Below, in pieces: positions 43,153-52,508 of a stretch of DNA of 64,000 bases. Each line of letters opens with the position of its first letter. The first letter of the stretch is position 1. The stretch spans positions 1,113,399 to 1,177,398 of the forward strand of contig CAVPVW010000008.1 in NCBI GenBank assembly GCA_963709295.1, read 5' to 3'. A model generated the notes under the pieces. It ran no database searches and was not told the origin of the DNA. It saw only the letters and a program-made list of their open reading frames with translations. The DNA comes from JBGPQJ01 sp963709295. GTDB taxonomy: Bacteria > Chloroflexota > Anaerolineae > Anaerolineales > Villigracilaceae. The position numbers were made by a program, and so were the translations under genes.

Positions 43153-44283
43153 ATGAATTGGAAAGATAAAGTCGTCCTCATCACCGGCGGGACCGGGTCC
43201 TTCGGCAAGAAGTTCACTGAAATAATGCTGAAGGAGTACCAGCCCAAGAAGATCATCATCTTCAGCCGCGACGAACTCAAGCAGCACGAGATGCGCGTGC
43301 GCGGGTTCGACCACCCCTCGCTGCGCTATTTCATCGGCGACGTCCGCGACCGCGAGCGCCTTGTGCGCGCCATGCACGGCGTGGATATCGTTGTCCATGC
43401 GGCTGCGCTGAAACAGGTACCGGCCTGCGAGTACAACCCGATGGAGGCCATCAAGACCAACATCATGGGCACGGCCAACGTGGTGGAGGCGGCCCTCGAT
43501 GCGGGTGTGAAGAAAGTGCTGGTCCTCAGTACCGATAAGGCCGTCAGCCCGGCCAATCTCTACGGCGGCACCAAGCTCGTCGCGGAAAAACTGGCCATCC
43601 AATCCAATGCCTATGCTGCCGGCAGCGCCACGCGCTATTCGTGCGTCCGCTATGGCAACGTGGTCGGTTCGCGCGGCTCGATCGTGCCGTTGTTCCTCAA
43701 GCAGCGCGACAGCGGGAAGATCACCGTCACCGACGAGCGTATGACCCGCTTCTGGCTCTCGCTCGAGCAGGGCGTGCACTTCGTCATCAGCTGCATCGAA
43801 CAAATGGAAGGCGGCGAAGTCTTCGTGCCGAAAATCCCCAGCACAAAGGTGGTGGATCTGGCGAAGGCCATCGCTCCTAAAGCCAAAATCGAGATCATCG
43901 GCATCCGCCCAGGCGAAAAACTGCACGAGGACCTGCTCTCCGACGACGAGGCCCGCCACACTGTCGAACTGGAGCACATGTACGTGGTCCAGCCCGCCGA
44001 AGCCATCTGGTTCGGCTACTCTTGGAAGGACAAAGGCAAACCCCTGCCCGAGGGCTTCTCGTACACCAGCGACAACAACTCGCAGTGGTTGGACGTGGAA
44101 GGCATCAAGAAATATATCGCGCCGTTTGAAGCAGGCGTTCGCGAACGGGATGCTGGAAGGGTAGATGAAAATTCTGGTGACCGGTGCGAGCGGTTTACTT
44201 GGTCTCAACCTCTCCCTGATGGGGATGGAGGCTCATACCATCGTGGGCGTGGACCGGTCCAGGCTGGCGGGTACACCCTTTGA
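43153..44283 (+). CDS. pseB: PseB-like UDP-GlcNAc 4,6-dehydratase
   Basis: 376 residues as read. LITGGTGSFGKKFTEIML, IFSRDELKQHEM, HAAALKQVPACEYNPMEAIKTN, STDKAVSPANLYGGTK and RMTRFWLSLEQGV follow the PseB/FlaA1 order, including the catalytic Lys in YGGTK, with the hexagonal-type single-domain length of about 335. The true end is probably near 44164: the last 40 residues read as low-sense sequence overlapping the next gene by 119 bases, and one extra base in GAACGGGATGC would give a TAG just before the next ATG. It forms UDP-4-keto-6-deoxy-AltNAc or GlcNAc. Confidence 0.85.
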   Translation: MNWKDKVVLITGGTGSFGKKFTEIMLKEYQPKKIIIFSRDELKQHEMRVRGFDHPSLRYFIGDVRDRERLVRAMHGVDIVVHAAALKQVPACEYNPMEAIKTNIMGTANVVEAALDAGVKKVLVLSTDKAVSPANLYGGTKLVAEKLAIQSNAYAAGSATRYSCVRYGNVVGSRGSIVPLFLKQRDSGKITVTDERMTRFWLSLEQGVHFVISCIEQMEGGEVFVPKIPSTKVVDLAKAIAPKAKIEIIGIRPGEKLHEDLLSDDEARHTVELEHMYVVQPAEAIWFGYSWKDKGKPLPEGFSYTSDNNSQWLDVEGIKKYIAPFEAGVRERDAGRVDENSGDRCERFTWSQPLPDGDGGSYHRGRGPVQAGGYTL

Positions 44284-45083
44284 GCTGATCAAGGCGGACC
44301 TGCTCGACCCGGAAGTTGAGCACCAACTCCTCGACACGGTCAAGCCTGACGCAGTCATCCACACGGCAGCCTTGGCCAACCTCGAAGCCTGCGAGGAGCA
44401 GCCTGAGACCGCCCGCCTGCTCAATGCGGAACTGCCCGGCGAACTGGCGGATGCCTGCGCGAGGCGCGGAATCCGCATGATGCACATCTCCACCGATGCA
44501 GTCTTCGACGGCACCAAGGACGGAGTTTACACCGAGGAGGACACGCCCAACCCGCAGGGAGTCTACGCCAGCACCAAGCTTGATGGCGAGCGGAATGTAC
44601 TTTCCGCCAATCCGAATGCGGTGGTGGTCAGGGTCAATTTCTTTGGCTGGAGCCTGAGCGGGACGCGCAGCCTGCCGGAGTTTTTTATCAACAACCTGTC
44701 GGCGGGAAAGCAGGCGCAAGGATTCACGGATGTTTTCTTCTGCCCGCTGTTCGTCGGCGACTTGGGCGAGATGCTCCTAAAGGTGCTCAAGCGAGAATTA
44801 TAGTGGAATTTACCATGTCGTCGGGTCGGAATCGATTTCGAAATATGACTTTGGCGTGGCTATTGCGCATAGATTTGGGTTGGACGATAGCCTGATTCAA
44901 CCAGTTTCTGTCGAGGCATCCACATTAAAGGCCAGGCGTTCCCACAACCTGAGGCTTTCTGTCCACAAGTTATCAACAGCCCTCGGTCAGCCTATTCCCG
45001 GTTTTTCCACCGGTTTGGACAAGTTTTATACACAGTACCAACAGGGTTATCCACAGAAATTGCGGAGTTATCAACAGGTCTAG
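44165..45083 (+). CDS. RmlD-like sugar-nucleotide reductase (frameshifted)
   Basis: The first frame gives ILVTGASGLLGLNLSL, HTAALANLEACEEQPETARLLN, ISTDAVFDGTKD and YASTKLDGE, the RmlD/StrL signatures including YxxxK, up to KREL at 44803. The frame right after the stop continues SGIYHVVGSESISKYDFGVAIAHRFG and ends YQQGYPQKLRSYQQV, matching the C-terminal part of this family. The span is one base over a multiple of three, so one insertion near 44798 is likely; about 305 residues result. It probably reduces a 4-keto sugar made by the dehydratase encoded upstream. Its 3' end holds a DnaA-box cluster. Confidence 0.8.
44970..45076 (+). other. Cluster of four DnaA-box-like 9-mers
   Basis: TTATCAACA at 44970 and 45068, TTATACACA at 45026, TTATCCACA at 45047, all in the same orientation; the last three start exactly 21 bases apart. 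Two match the consensus TTATNCACA perfectly, two have one mismatch. CTGTCCACA (44959) is a further near match. Confidence 0.6.
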
Positions 45084-45100
45084 CCAGTGAGGAGATATTT

Positions 45101-46171
45101 ATGGAAATAAAAATCAACAATCACTTGATCGGACCCGGTCACCCGACCTATTTCATTGCCGACATCGCTGCCAACCATGACGGCGACCTGGAACGGGCGA
45201 AATTGTTGATTCGGCTGGCGAAGGAAGCGGGCGCGGATGCAGCCAAGTTCCAGAACTTCGACGCCCCGAAAATTGTCTCGGATTATGGTTTCAAGGCCAT
45301 GAGCGGCGGGCAGGTCTCACACCAGGCGACGTGGAAGAAGTCGGTGGTGGAAGTGTACCGGTCAGCCTCCATCCCCTTCGAGTGGACGCTGACCCTGGCG
45401 GAGGAATGCAAGGAAGCCGGCATCGATTACTTCTCCTCGCCCTATGATTTCGAGGCGATCGATTTCCTTGACCAGTACGTGGAGATGTACAAGGCCGGCT
45501 CGGGCGAGATCGATTGGATAGAGGCTCTCGAGCGCATGGCTTCCAAGGGCAAGCCGTTCTTCATCGCCACCGGCGCGTCGACTATTGGCGAGGTGCAGAA
45601 GGCGGTCCATGCCATCTTGAAGATCAACAAGCAGCTGGTGCTGATGCAGTGCAATACCAACTACACGGCCAGCCCGGACAATTACGACCACCTGCATCTG
45701 AACGTGCTCAAGACCTACGCGACCATGTTCCCGGATGTGATTCTGGGACTCTCCGATCACACCCATGCGGTGGCTCCCGTGGTGGGGGCCGTAGCCTTGG
45801 GCGCGCGTGTGATCGAGCGGCACTTCACCGACAGCAACAACCGCGAAGGTCCCGACCACAAGTTTGCCATGGACCCCGACAAATGGGCGCGCATGGTCGA
45901 GGAGACCCGCTTGCTGGAACGGTCTATGGGCTCACCGGACAAATTCATTGCGGCAAACGAGGTGCAGACCGCGGTTGTCCAGCGTCGCTGCCTGCGTGCG
46001 GCGCGTGACATCAAAGCGGGCGAAACCTTCACCCGCGAAATGATCGATGTACTCCGTCCCGCCACGCCCGGCGCGATCAAGCCTGATCAGATTCAAGAGG
46101 TCATCGGCACGAAGGCGCTGGCAGATATGCCGCATGGCAAGGAACTGCGCTGGACGGATTTGGGAGCTTGA
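45101..46171 (+). CDS. neuB: N-acetylneuraminate/legionaminate/pseudaminate synthase (NeuB family)
   Basis: 356 residues. PTYFIADIAANHDGDLERAKLLI, FQNFDAPKIVSDYG, STPYDFEAIDFL-type region (here SSPYDFEAIDFL), ATGASTIGEVQKAVHAI, and the metal-site stretch ERHFTDSNNREGPDHKFAMDP define NeuB. The C-terminal SAF (antifreeze-like) domain begins near residue 285 (RRCLRAARDIKAGETFTREMID). It condenses PEP with a 6-carbon N-acyl amino sugar to a nine-carbon ulosonic acid. Which ulosonate cannot be fixed. The partner genes for hydrolysis (NeuC, PseG) are not here. Confidence 0.88.
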   Translation: MEIKINNHLIGPGHPTYFIADIAANHDGDLERAKLLIRLAKEAGADAAKFQNFDAPKIVSDYGFKAMSGGQVSHQATWKKSVVEVYRSASIPFEWTLTLAEECKEAGIDYFSSPYDFEAIDFLDQYVEMYKAGSGEIDWIEALERMASKGKPFFIATGASTIGEVQKAVHAILKINKQLVLMQCNTNYTASPDNYDHLHLNVLKTYATMFPDVILGLSDHTHAVAPVVGAVALGARVIERHFTDSNNREGPDHKFAMDPDKWARMVEETRLLERSMGSPDKFIAANEVQTAVVQRRCLRAARDIKAGETFTREMIDVLRPATPGAIKPDQIQEVIGTKALADMPHGKELRWTDLGA

Positions 46172-46218
46172 CCTTACAAACCGGAATGTAAACAGCCGCG
46201 AAGGTTTTTTCGCTTTTG

Positions 46219-46251
46219 GTTTTCCTTTGTGTCCTTCGTGCCTTTGTAGTT
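46219..46251. repeat. Copy of the CCTTTGTGTCCTTCGTGCC repeat
   Basis: The gap between neuB and the next transferase matches 43076-43099 in nearly every position and is the reverse complement of the CCACAAAGGACAC unit at 43033. Confidence 0.65.
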
Positions 46252-46261
46252 CGAAATAGTT

Positions 46262-47365
46262 ATGAGAATTATTTACTTTTCTCTCGATTACACCCCGCAC
46301 GACCACCGTTTTCTGTCTGCCCTGTCGCAGACGGATCATCAGGTCTTTTATGTTCGTCTCCAGAGCGGACCGAGGCAAATGGAGGATCGTCCCGTGCCGG
46401 AAAAGATCGAGCAGGTGTTATGGCAAGGTGGGCGGGAGATTTTTCGCTGGCGGGACCTGCCAAAATATGTGAGAGGTCTAAGTAAATTGATCAACCGTAT
46501 CCAGCCTGACCTGATCCATGCCGGGCCGATCCAGACCTGCGCCTTCATCGCCGTGCTGACGGGTTTCCGCCCCATCCTGACCATGTCGTGGGGCTTTGAC
46601 CTGATGAAGGATGACACTCGTAACCGCTGGTGGCAATGGGTCACGCGCTACACGCTGCGCCGCTCGACCTGGTTCACCAGTGACGCTCACGTGACGCGGG
46701 ATAAGGCTGCGGCTTACGGCATGAATCCCGACCGGACAGTTGTTTTCCCATGGGGTGTTGATTTATCTCATTTCACCCCGAAGGACCGGTCACTGAATGC
46801 CGATAGCTCTTTTACACTTTTCTGCAATCGCTCCTGGGAACCTAACTACGGCGTGGACGTGGTCGCCCGCGCGTTTGTCAAGGTGGCACAGCAGCGTGAG
46901 GATATTTCCTTGATGCTTTTGGGCAGCGGATCGCAGGGCGCACTCATCCGCGACATCCTGCTCAAAGGTGGCGTGATGGACCGGGTCACATTTCCCGGTT
47001 TCATTAGCAACGATAACCTGCCGCGTTTCTGCCACATGGCGGACCTGTACATCTCCGCTTCGCACGTGGATGGGTCGTCTGTCTCGCTGATGGAGGCGCT
47101 CGCGTGCGGTCTGCCGTGCGCTGTGTCTGACATCCCGGCCAATAAAGAATGGGTGACTGACGGCGTCAATGGTTGGATATTTCCTGATGGTGATGCCGAT
47201 GCGCTGGCGAAGATTATCATGAATGCAACGGAGAACAGCGCTCGATTGAAGGAGATTGCCAGGAATGCTCGCAAAACTGCCGAGGAAAAAGCGGACTGGA
47301 AAAGAAATGTCGGGACACTATTGGAAGCCTATGAAAGGGCATCTCATTTTGCGAAGGGTAATTAG
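46262..47365 (+). CDS. GT4 glycosyltransferase
   Basis: 367 residues. RIIYFSLDYTPHDHRFLSAL opens the N-terminal Rossmann domain; TVVFPWGVDLSHFTPKD marks the interdomain crossover; GVMDRVTFPGFISNDNLPRFCHMADLYISASHVDGSSVSLMEALACGLPCAVSDIPANKEWV contains the donor-binding region ending in an ExxxxxxxE pattern. All are GT4 features. Donor and acceptor unknown. The next gene starts at a GTG that directly follows its TAG stop. Confidence 0.9.
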   Translation: MRIIYFSLDYTPHDHRFLSALSQTDHQVFYVRLQSGPRQMEDRPVPEKIEQVLWQGGREIFRWRDLPKYVRGLSKLINRIQPDLIHAGPIQTCAFIAVLTGFRPILTMSWGFDLMKDDTRNRWWQWVTRYTLRRSTWFTSDAHVTRDKAAAYGMNPDRTVVFPWGVDLSHFTPKDRSLNADSSFTLFCNRSWEPNYGVDVVARAFVKVAQQREDISLMLLGSGSQGALIRDILLKGGVMDRVTFPGFISNDNLPRFCHMADLYISASHVDGSSVSLMEALACGLPCAVSDIPANKEWVTDGVNGWIFPDGDADALAKIIMNATENSARLKEIARNARKTAEEKADWKRNVGTLLEAYERASHFAKGN

Positions 47366-48217
47366 GTGAGACCGAGCCGTCCTCGCACCATTGCCATCAT
47401 TCAAGCCCGCATGGGATCATCCCGTTTGCCGGGTAAGGTCCTGCTGGATATCGGCGGGCAGCCCATGTTGGTCCGTGTGGTTGAGCGTACAAGCCGTACC
47501 CGGCGGCTGAATGGCGTGATGGTGGCTACCACCGATGATCCGTCCGACAACCCGGTTGCAGAACTTTGCCGAGACCAAGGGTATCCCTTTTATCGAGGCA
47601 GCGTCCATGATGTGCTGGACCGCTACGTCCAGGCGGCACGCTCGCAGCGCGCGGAGGCGGTTGTGCGTATCACGGCGGATTGCCCCATCATCGACCCTGC
47701 GGTGATCGACCGTACGGTGAAGGCGTTTTATGGAAAAACGGAGCCTCAAGACGAAATTTTAAGCCATCGGGTTGCGAAATTGAACGTCAGTCCCTTTCCC
47801 GGACCTTATGATTTCGTCGCGGACCGCTTACCGCCGCCGTTTCACCGCACTTATCCCATCGGCCTCGACGTGGAGGTGTGTTCCACATCAGCTCTTGAAT
47901 ATGCTTGGAAACACGCGAAGGAAAAGCACCAGCGCGAACACGTCATGCCTTACCTTTATGAGACAGCCGGACAATTCAATGTGCTGTTGGTCCATCACGA
48001 GACCGACCTTGGCTCGCTACGCTGGACGGTGGATACGCCCGAGGACCTTGATCTCCTTCGCCGAATCTATGCCCACTTCGGAAACCGCGACGATTTCTCC
48101 TGGTTGGATGTGCTGAACTTGTGGCAGAAGGAACCAGAGCTGTTTGAAATCAATGCCGGCATACGGCATAAGACGCTTCGTGAATTCGACGAAAGGAGCG
48201 GCGCGGCAAGCTCATGA
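47366..48217 (+). CDS. SpsF-type (acylneuraminate-like) cytidylyltransferase
   Basis: 283 residues from a GTG start. IAIIQARMGSSRLPGKVLLDIGGQPML is the nucleotide-binding signature of SpsF/KdsB/NeuA-type cytidylyltransferases; VVRITADCPIIDPAVIDRTV has the metal-binding Asp. PIGLDVEVCSTSALEYAWKHAKEKHQREHVMPYL is typical of SpsF. With the neuB gene two genes upstream, it may activate the ulosonate as a CMP derivative. SpsF proteins are often fused to other domains; this one is single-domain. Confidence 0.85.
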   Translation: MRPSRPRTIAIIQARMGSSRLPGKVLLDIGGQPMLVRVVERTSRTRRLNGVMVATTDDPSDNPVAELCRDQGYPFYRGSVHDVLDRYVQAARSQRAEAVVRITADCPIIDPAVIDRTVKAFYGKTEPQDEILSHRVAKLNVSPFPGPYDFVADRLPPPFHRTYPIGLDVEVCSTSALEYAWKHAKEKHQREHVMPYLYETAGQFNVLLVHHETDLGSLRWTVDTPEDLDLLRRIYAHFGNRDDFSWLDVLNLWQKEPELFEINAGIRHKTLREFDERSGAASS

Positions 48218-49114
48218 CTTCTCCTGACCATTTTCTCCACGCCCAAGCCCTTCACGGATCCGCACATTGCGCTCATCCAGCGCAATGCCATCGGGTCGTG
48301 GACGCGTTTGCCAGAAACGGAAGTCATTCTGGTCGGTGAGGAAGCAGGTTTGGCGGAGGCGGCACGTAAGTTTGGCGTGAAGCATTTGCCGGATGTTGCC
48401 CGCAACCCGGAGGGGACGCCGTTGGTGAGCTCCATCTTCTCCCTCACGCGGGAGGCGTCCACGGCGCCGCTGCTGGTCTACGTGAATGCGGATATTTTGT
48501 TGATGCCTGATTTGGTGGAGGCAGCCCTGCAAGTGAAGGCGAAAGTAGAAAAATTTCTTATTGTCGGCCAACGCTGGGATTTGGACGCGACACAACCGCT
48601 CGATTTCTCTGATGGGTGGGTGGATCATCTCCAGAAAGATGCCCATACGCGCGGCGAGCTTCACCGCCCAATGGGCAGCGATTATTTTATCTTTCCGCGC
48701 GAGTGCTTTGTTGATATGCCTGATTTCGCCATCGGTCGTGCCGGCTGGGACAATTGGATGATTTATAAATCTCGCGAGAAAGGTTGGGCGACGGTGGATG
48801 CCACGGCTTCCATCATGATTATCCACCAGAACCATGACTACGGCCATTTACCCGGTGGCCAGCCGCATTACAAGTTGCCGGAGACTTATGAGAACATCCG
48901 TCTGGCGGGTGGGCGCGAGATGACACGCTTCACTCTCCTTGACGCAAATCGCAAGCTGGTCGACGGCCAGTTGCGGCGTTCCGGTTGGAGCGGGGAACGG
49001 TTCATCCGTTGGTTGGAGACATTTCCTTTGCTGGCGTTCAACAACTACTGGCTGTCGTCGCGTATCGCTTACGTCATCCGCCGGGTACGTATCATGCTGG
49101 GGGTGGAGAGATGA
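48214..49114 (+). CDS. GT2-like glycosyltransferase/nucleotide-diphospho-sugar fold protein (frameshifted at the N-terminus)
   Basis: ATG at 48214 overlaps the stop of the cytidylyltransferase gene by 4 bases. After four codons the sense reading moves to the next frame: TIFSTPKPFTDPHIALIQRNAIGSW, then LPETEVILVGEEAG, HLPDVARNPEGTPLVSSIF, LVYVNADILLMPDL (the DxD-like site), and MGSDYFIFPRECF. One extra base near TCTCCTGACC restores about 299 residues. This family is common in polysaccharide loci, with no member I can name. It is the start of a run of related surface-glycan transferases. Confidence 0.7.
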
Positions 49115-50068
49115 GAATCGGCCAGAACCCTGCAAAATCCTCCAAAACAGTTGCCAGGCCTGAGCGGATCACCGTCGCAGTCTTGAATTACATCCCGATT
49201 TTGGACGGTTTTTATTCCGAGATGCTGGATGTGCTCAAGATGAGTTTAACCAGCCTTGCGCGAAACCGCCGACCTGCCCTTTGACCTGCTGGTCTTCGAT
49301 AATGGGAGTTGCGAAGAAGCCCTTCAGTATCTTGCCGATGAAAAACAGGCGGGGCGTATTCAACATCTGATGCTGTCTGAGAAGAATCTCGGCAAAGGCG
49401 GGGCGTGGAACATGATGCTGGCTGGAGCGCCTGGAGAGATCATCGCTTATGCCGATAACGATGTGCTGTATTATCCGGGCTGGTTGTCCAAGTCCGTTCA
49501 CCTATTGGAAACCTTCCCGAACGTGGGTATGGTCACCAGCCGCCTCTTCCGCACAGACGCAGACTTGTACAGCAGCACAGTAGCCTGGGCTGAAAGCCAT
49601 TCTGATGTTCAGCTCGAGCACGGCGACTTCATCCCCTGGCAAACTTTCCTCGAGTTTGACCTGAGCCTGGGTAAACCCGAAGAGGAGATTCGCAGCCGGT
49701 ATGAGTCCACGCAGGATGTGCGCCTGACGTTTCGCGGACTTCAAGCCATGGCAGGCGCGTCGCATTGGCAGTTTGTAGCGCGGAAAAATGTGCTGGCACA
49801 ATTCCTGCCATTCGACATGGACCGCCCGATGGGTCAGGTCAAACAGCTCGACCGCCGGATGAACGAAGCTGGTCTGCTGCGCTTGATGCCTGTCGAGCCG
49901 CTGGTGATGAACATGAGCAATTCACTGCGCGGTGTCAGCGCACCAGCGACCAAACAGGCAGGTGCAGGACGCAGAAGATTGATACTTGACCTGCCGCCGG
50001 TAAAATCGATATTATTGAAACTCTACGGGCAGATTTTCCGCTGGTACTTTGACCGGGATAAGGGATGA
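49111..50068 (+). CDS. GT2 glycosyltransferase (frameshifted)
   Basis: Begins at ATG 49111, overlapping the previous stop. ITVAVLNYIPILDGFYSEMLDVLKMSLTSL is in the first frame; from 49256 the second frame reads LPFDLLVFDNGSCEEALQYL, NLGKGGAWNMMLAGAPGEIIAYADNDVLYYPGWL, where DND is the DxD metal site. One extra base near CCTTGCGCG explains the break. The corrected protein has about 318 residues. Similar in order and motifs to the gene at 51518, so the two are paralogues. Confidence 0.75.
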
Positions 50069-50069
50069 C

Positions 50070-51509
50070 ATGGCTTCCAGACGCGTCTTCATAACAGCCG
50101 ACCATGGGCTCTCGATCGTTTATTTTCTGCAGAGTGATGTCGTTCCTACCCTGCTGGATGCCGGCGTGGAAATTGTGCTGCTTACAGATGACGACCTCGC
50201 TGAACGAATTTCCACCCGCTTTGCTAGGCCGGGTCTGATCATTGAAGGCTTGCATATCAAGCAGGCCGAGTATTATTACCGGCATGAACATCACGACACG
50301 CAGTGGTGGCTGAATTTCCTTCGCCGGGCAGGCGGTTCGCGCCGTATCAATACCGAAGCCATGGATTCCTATATTCACCAGGTTAAAGCTGAGCAGCGTT
50401 CGCCCCGGCGAAGGACGATGTATGTTCCTATGCGTGGGTTGGTGGAAGTGCTGCGCAGGTCCTCCGCTGTCCGCAAGGCACTGGTGCAGATTCAGAAGCG
50501 GTACTTTCCAGGCTTATATAGTGACCTGTTTGATCGTTACAGGCCGGATATGCTTATCGCCAACACCCCCGGCTGGCGAATGGACCGTTACATCATGCGC
50601 GAAGCAGCAGCCCGCGGCATTCCCAACACAGCTGCCATCGTGGGCTGGGACAATCCCTCCAGCTACGCCATCCCCGGCGCTCCCACCCAGCACGTCACCT
50701 GCTGGTCGGAGAAGCAAAAGGAGGAGTTGGTGCTTGGTTCGGATTGGCCGCCGGAAAAAGTGAACATCAGCGGGATTCCCACCTACGATGGGTATATCCG
50801 CCGCGAATGGCTGATTCCACGCGAGGAGTATTTTAAAAAGCATCAGCTTGACCTTGAGCGGAAACTTATAGCCTATGCTTGCAGCTTTGAGACGTTTTCA
50901 CCGAACATCCAGAATATCGAGGCACTGGCGCGCATGGTGGCGAGCGACAAACTTGCAGCGCCTTCTCAGCTGTTGATCCGCCTGCATCCCAATCATTTCA
51001 TGCGTGACTGGCCTTATCTCGTTTCCGAGCGAGAGAGGATATTCACCCTTGAGAAAGAGTTTTCCCATGTGCATGTGGTTGCGCCGCAATCCCTGGGGGG
51101 GACTCTGGGTTACTACTCCGGCGAGGACATGGACGAGAAATCATCTATGATGGCTTATTCCGATGTATTCGTCACCGTCTACTCGACCATGGTGGTAGAA
51201 ACGGCCATTCACAGCCGGCCGGTGGTCAGCGCGTGTATAGACGCGCCCGGCCTCGGCTGGGATATCCCCGGCAAGTTTTCGCTGGCGCTCTCCGAGATCG
51301 GCAACTGGCCTACTCATCAGCGATTCCGCGAAGCCGGCGCAGGGCGCGTGGCTCTCGATGAGGCAAGTCTGTTCGAGACAGTAAACCTATACCTGCAGGA
51401 TGATAAGTTGGACGACGACAAACGCCGCGCTTTCGTCGAACAGGAGATCACCTTCACGGATGGTTCCGCGGGAAAACGAACCGGAGATTATTTGTTATCC
51501 TTGCTGTAG
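50070..51509 (+). CDS. GT-B-fold surface-glycan transferase (CDP-glycerophosphotransferase/epimerase-like)
   Basis: 479 residues from the ATG at 50070, one base after the previous stop. The N-terminal Rossmann domain has VFITADHGLSIVYFLQSDVVPTLLDAG; the C-terminal half has LLIRLHPNHFMRDWPYL, a long insert (GYYSGEDMDEKSSMMAYSDVFVTVYSTMVVETAIHSRPVVSACID), the pattern of capsule and teichoic-acid transferases in which the YSTMVVETA loop binds the nucleotide donor. No membrane segment. Donor and acceptor unknown. Confidence 0.7.
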   Translation: MASRRVFITADHGLSIVYFLQSDVVPTLLDAGVEIVLLTDDDLAERISTRFARPGLIIEGLHIKQAEYYYRHEHHDTQWWLNFLRRAGGSRRINTEAMDSYIHQVKAEQRSPRRRTMYVPMRGLVEVLRRSSAVRKALVQIQKRYFPGLYSDLFDRYRPDMLIANTPGWRMDRYIMREAAARGIPNTAAIVGWDNPSSYAIPGAPTQHVTCWSEKQKEELVLGSDWPPEKVNISGIPTYDGYIRREWLIPREEYFKKHQLDLERKLIAYACSFETFSPNIQNIEALARMVASDKLAAPSQLLIRLHPNHFMRDWPYLVSERERIFTLEKEFSHVHVVAPQSLGGTLGYYSGEDMDEKSSMMAYSDVFVTVYSTMVVETAIHSRPVVSACIDAPGLGWDIPGKFSLALSEIGNWPTHQRFREAGAGRVALDEASLFETVNLYLQDDKLDDDKRRAFVEQEITFTDGSAGKRTGDYLLSLL

Positions 51510-51517
51510 GACAACCT

Positions 51518-52502
51518 ATGCCGCGTACTGGAATGAACCCCTCCCGAGGTCGCAAGACCGATTACTCGCCTGCCCGAGTGACGCTGGCGGTATTGACCTA
51601 CTTGCCGGATACAGTCGCCTATTACGAAAACCGGTTCGACGTCACCCGGCTGTGCCTCGAGAGCCTGATTGCCAATACGCCGGAGCCATACGACCTGCTT
51701 GTCTTCGATAACGGCTCCAGTGCGCAGATGGTGAACCATCTGCGTCGCCTGCGTGATTCCGGAGACATTGATTATTTGCTCTTGTCGGCGCAGAACATTG
51801 GTAAAATCGGCGCTCTACAGATGATCACTCGTTTCTCGCCCGGAGAGATCATTGCCTACACCGACGATGATATCTTCTTCCTGCCCGGTTGGCTCGAGAC
51901 GCACCTAAAGATTATCGATACCTATCCCGGCGTGGGCATGGTCACCGGCTTCTACATCCGTCCGCACATGAGCTATGGCAACGAATCCGCGCTCAAGTTT
52001 GCCGAACAGCCTGATACCAAAGTCGAACGCGGATTGCTCATTCCAGGAGAGTGGGAGCAGCAATATATCGACAACATGGGGCGCACCTGGGAAAAATACA
52101 ACGAGGAGATTGCCGACCTGCAGGATGTAGCGTTGACCTACAAGGGCGTGGAAACACTTATCTCGGCCGGGCACCACCAGTTCGTCGCGCCACGCAAGGT
52201 GTTGATAGAAGCCCTCCCTCAGGGTTGGACCGGCAATCTGATGGGGCAGATGCGTGACCTGAGATTCCACAGTGGACCGCCTGGGTTATTTGCGCCTGAC
52301 CACTCGCCAGCCTGTCACCCGTTTAATCGGCAATGTTGTCAGCCCGGAGATGGCAACTGAGGCAGCGCAATATGGCATTTCGGCAACTGGCAAAACGATA
52401 AAGTCCACCCCGACTCGGCTGGCAAAGTTTTACCGTAATCCTATCATTCAGCGAATCGCCAAGAGTATTTATAACCAGGTTTATAAAATTGTTAATGTTT
52501 GA
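51518..52502 (+). CDS. GT2 glycosyltransferase (frameshifted near the C-terminus)
   Basis: VTLAVLTYLPDTVAYYENRFDVTRLCLESLI, YDLLVFDNGSSAQM, NIGKIGALQMITRFSPGEIIAYTDDDIFFLPGWL (DDD metal site) and a GHHQFVAPRKVL block. At 52265 the frame changes; the continuation is DSTVDRLGYLRLTTRQPVTRLIGNVVSPEMATEAA, ending at 52502. One extra A in CCTGAGATTCC explains it; about 327 residues. Paralogue of the gene at 49111, with the capsule-type gene between them. Confidence 0.78.
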
Positions 52503-52508
52503 GGCTGC

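Noticed and set aside
44970..45076. Chromosomal replication origin
   Set aside because: DnaA-like boxes are present, but the segment is coding, with no dnaA, dnaN, gidA or rpmH neighbours and no AT-rich unwinding element.
43028..46261. Composite transposon bounded by the CCACAAAGGACAC repeats
   Set aside because: No transposase, no terminal inverted repeats of adequate length and no target duplication are visible.
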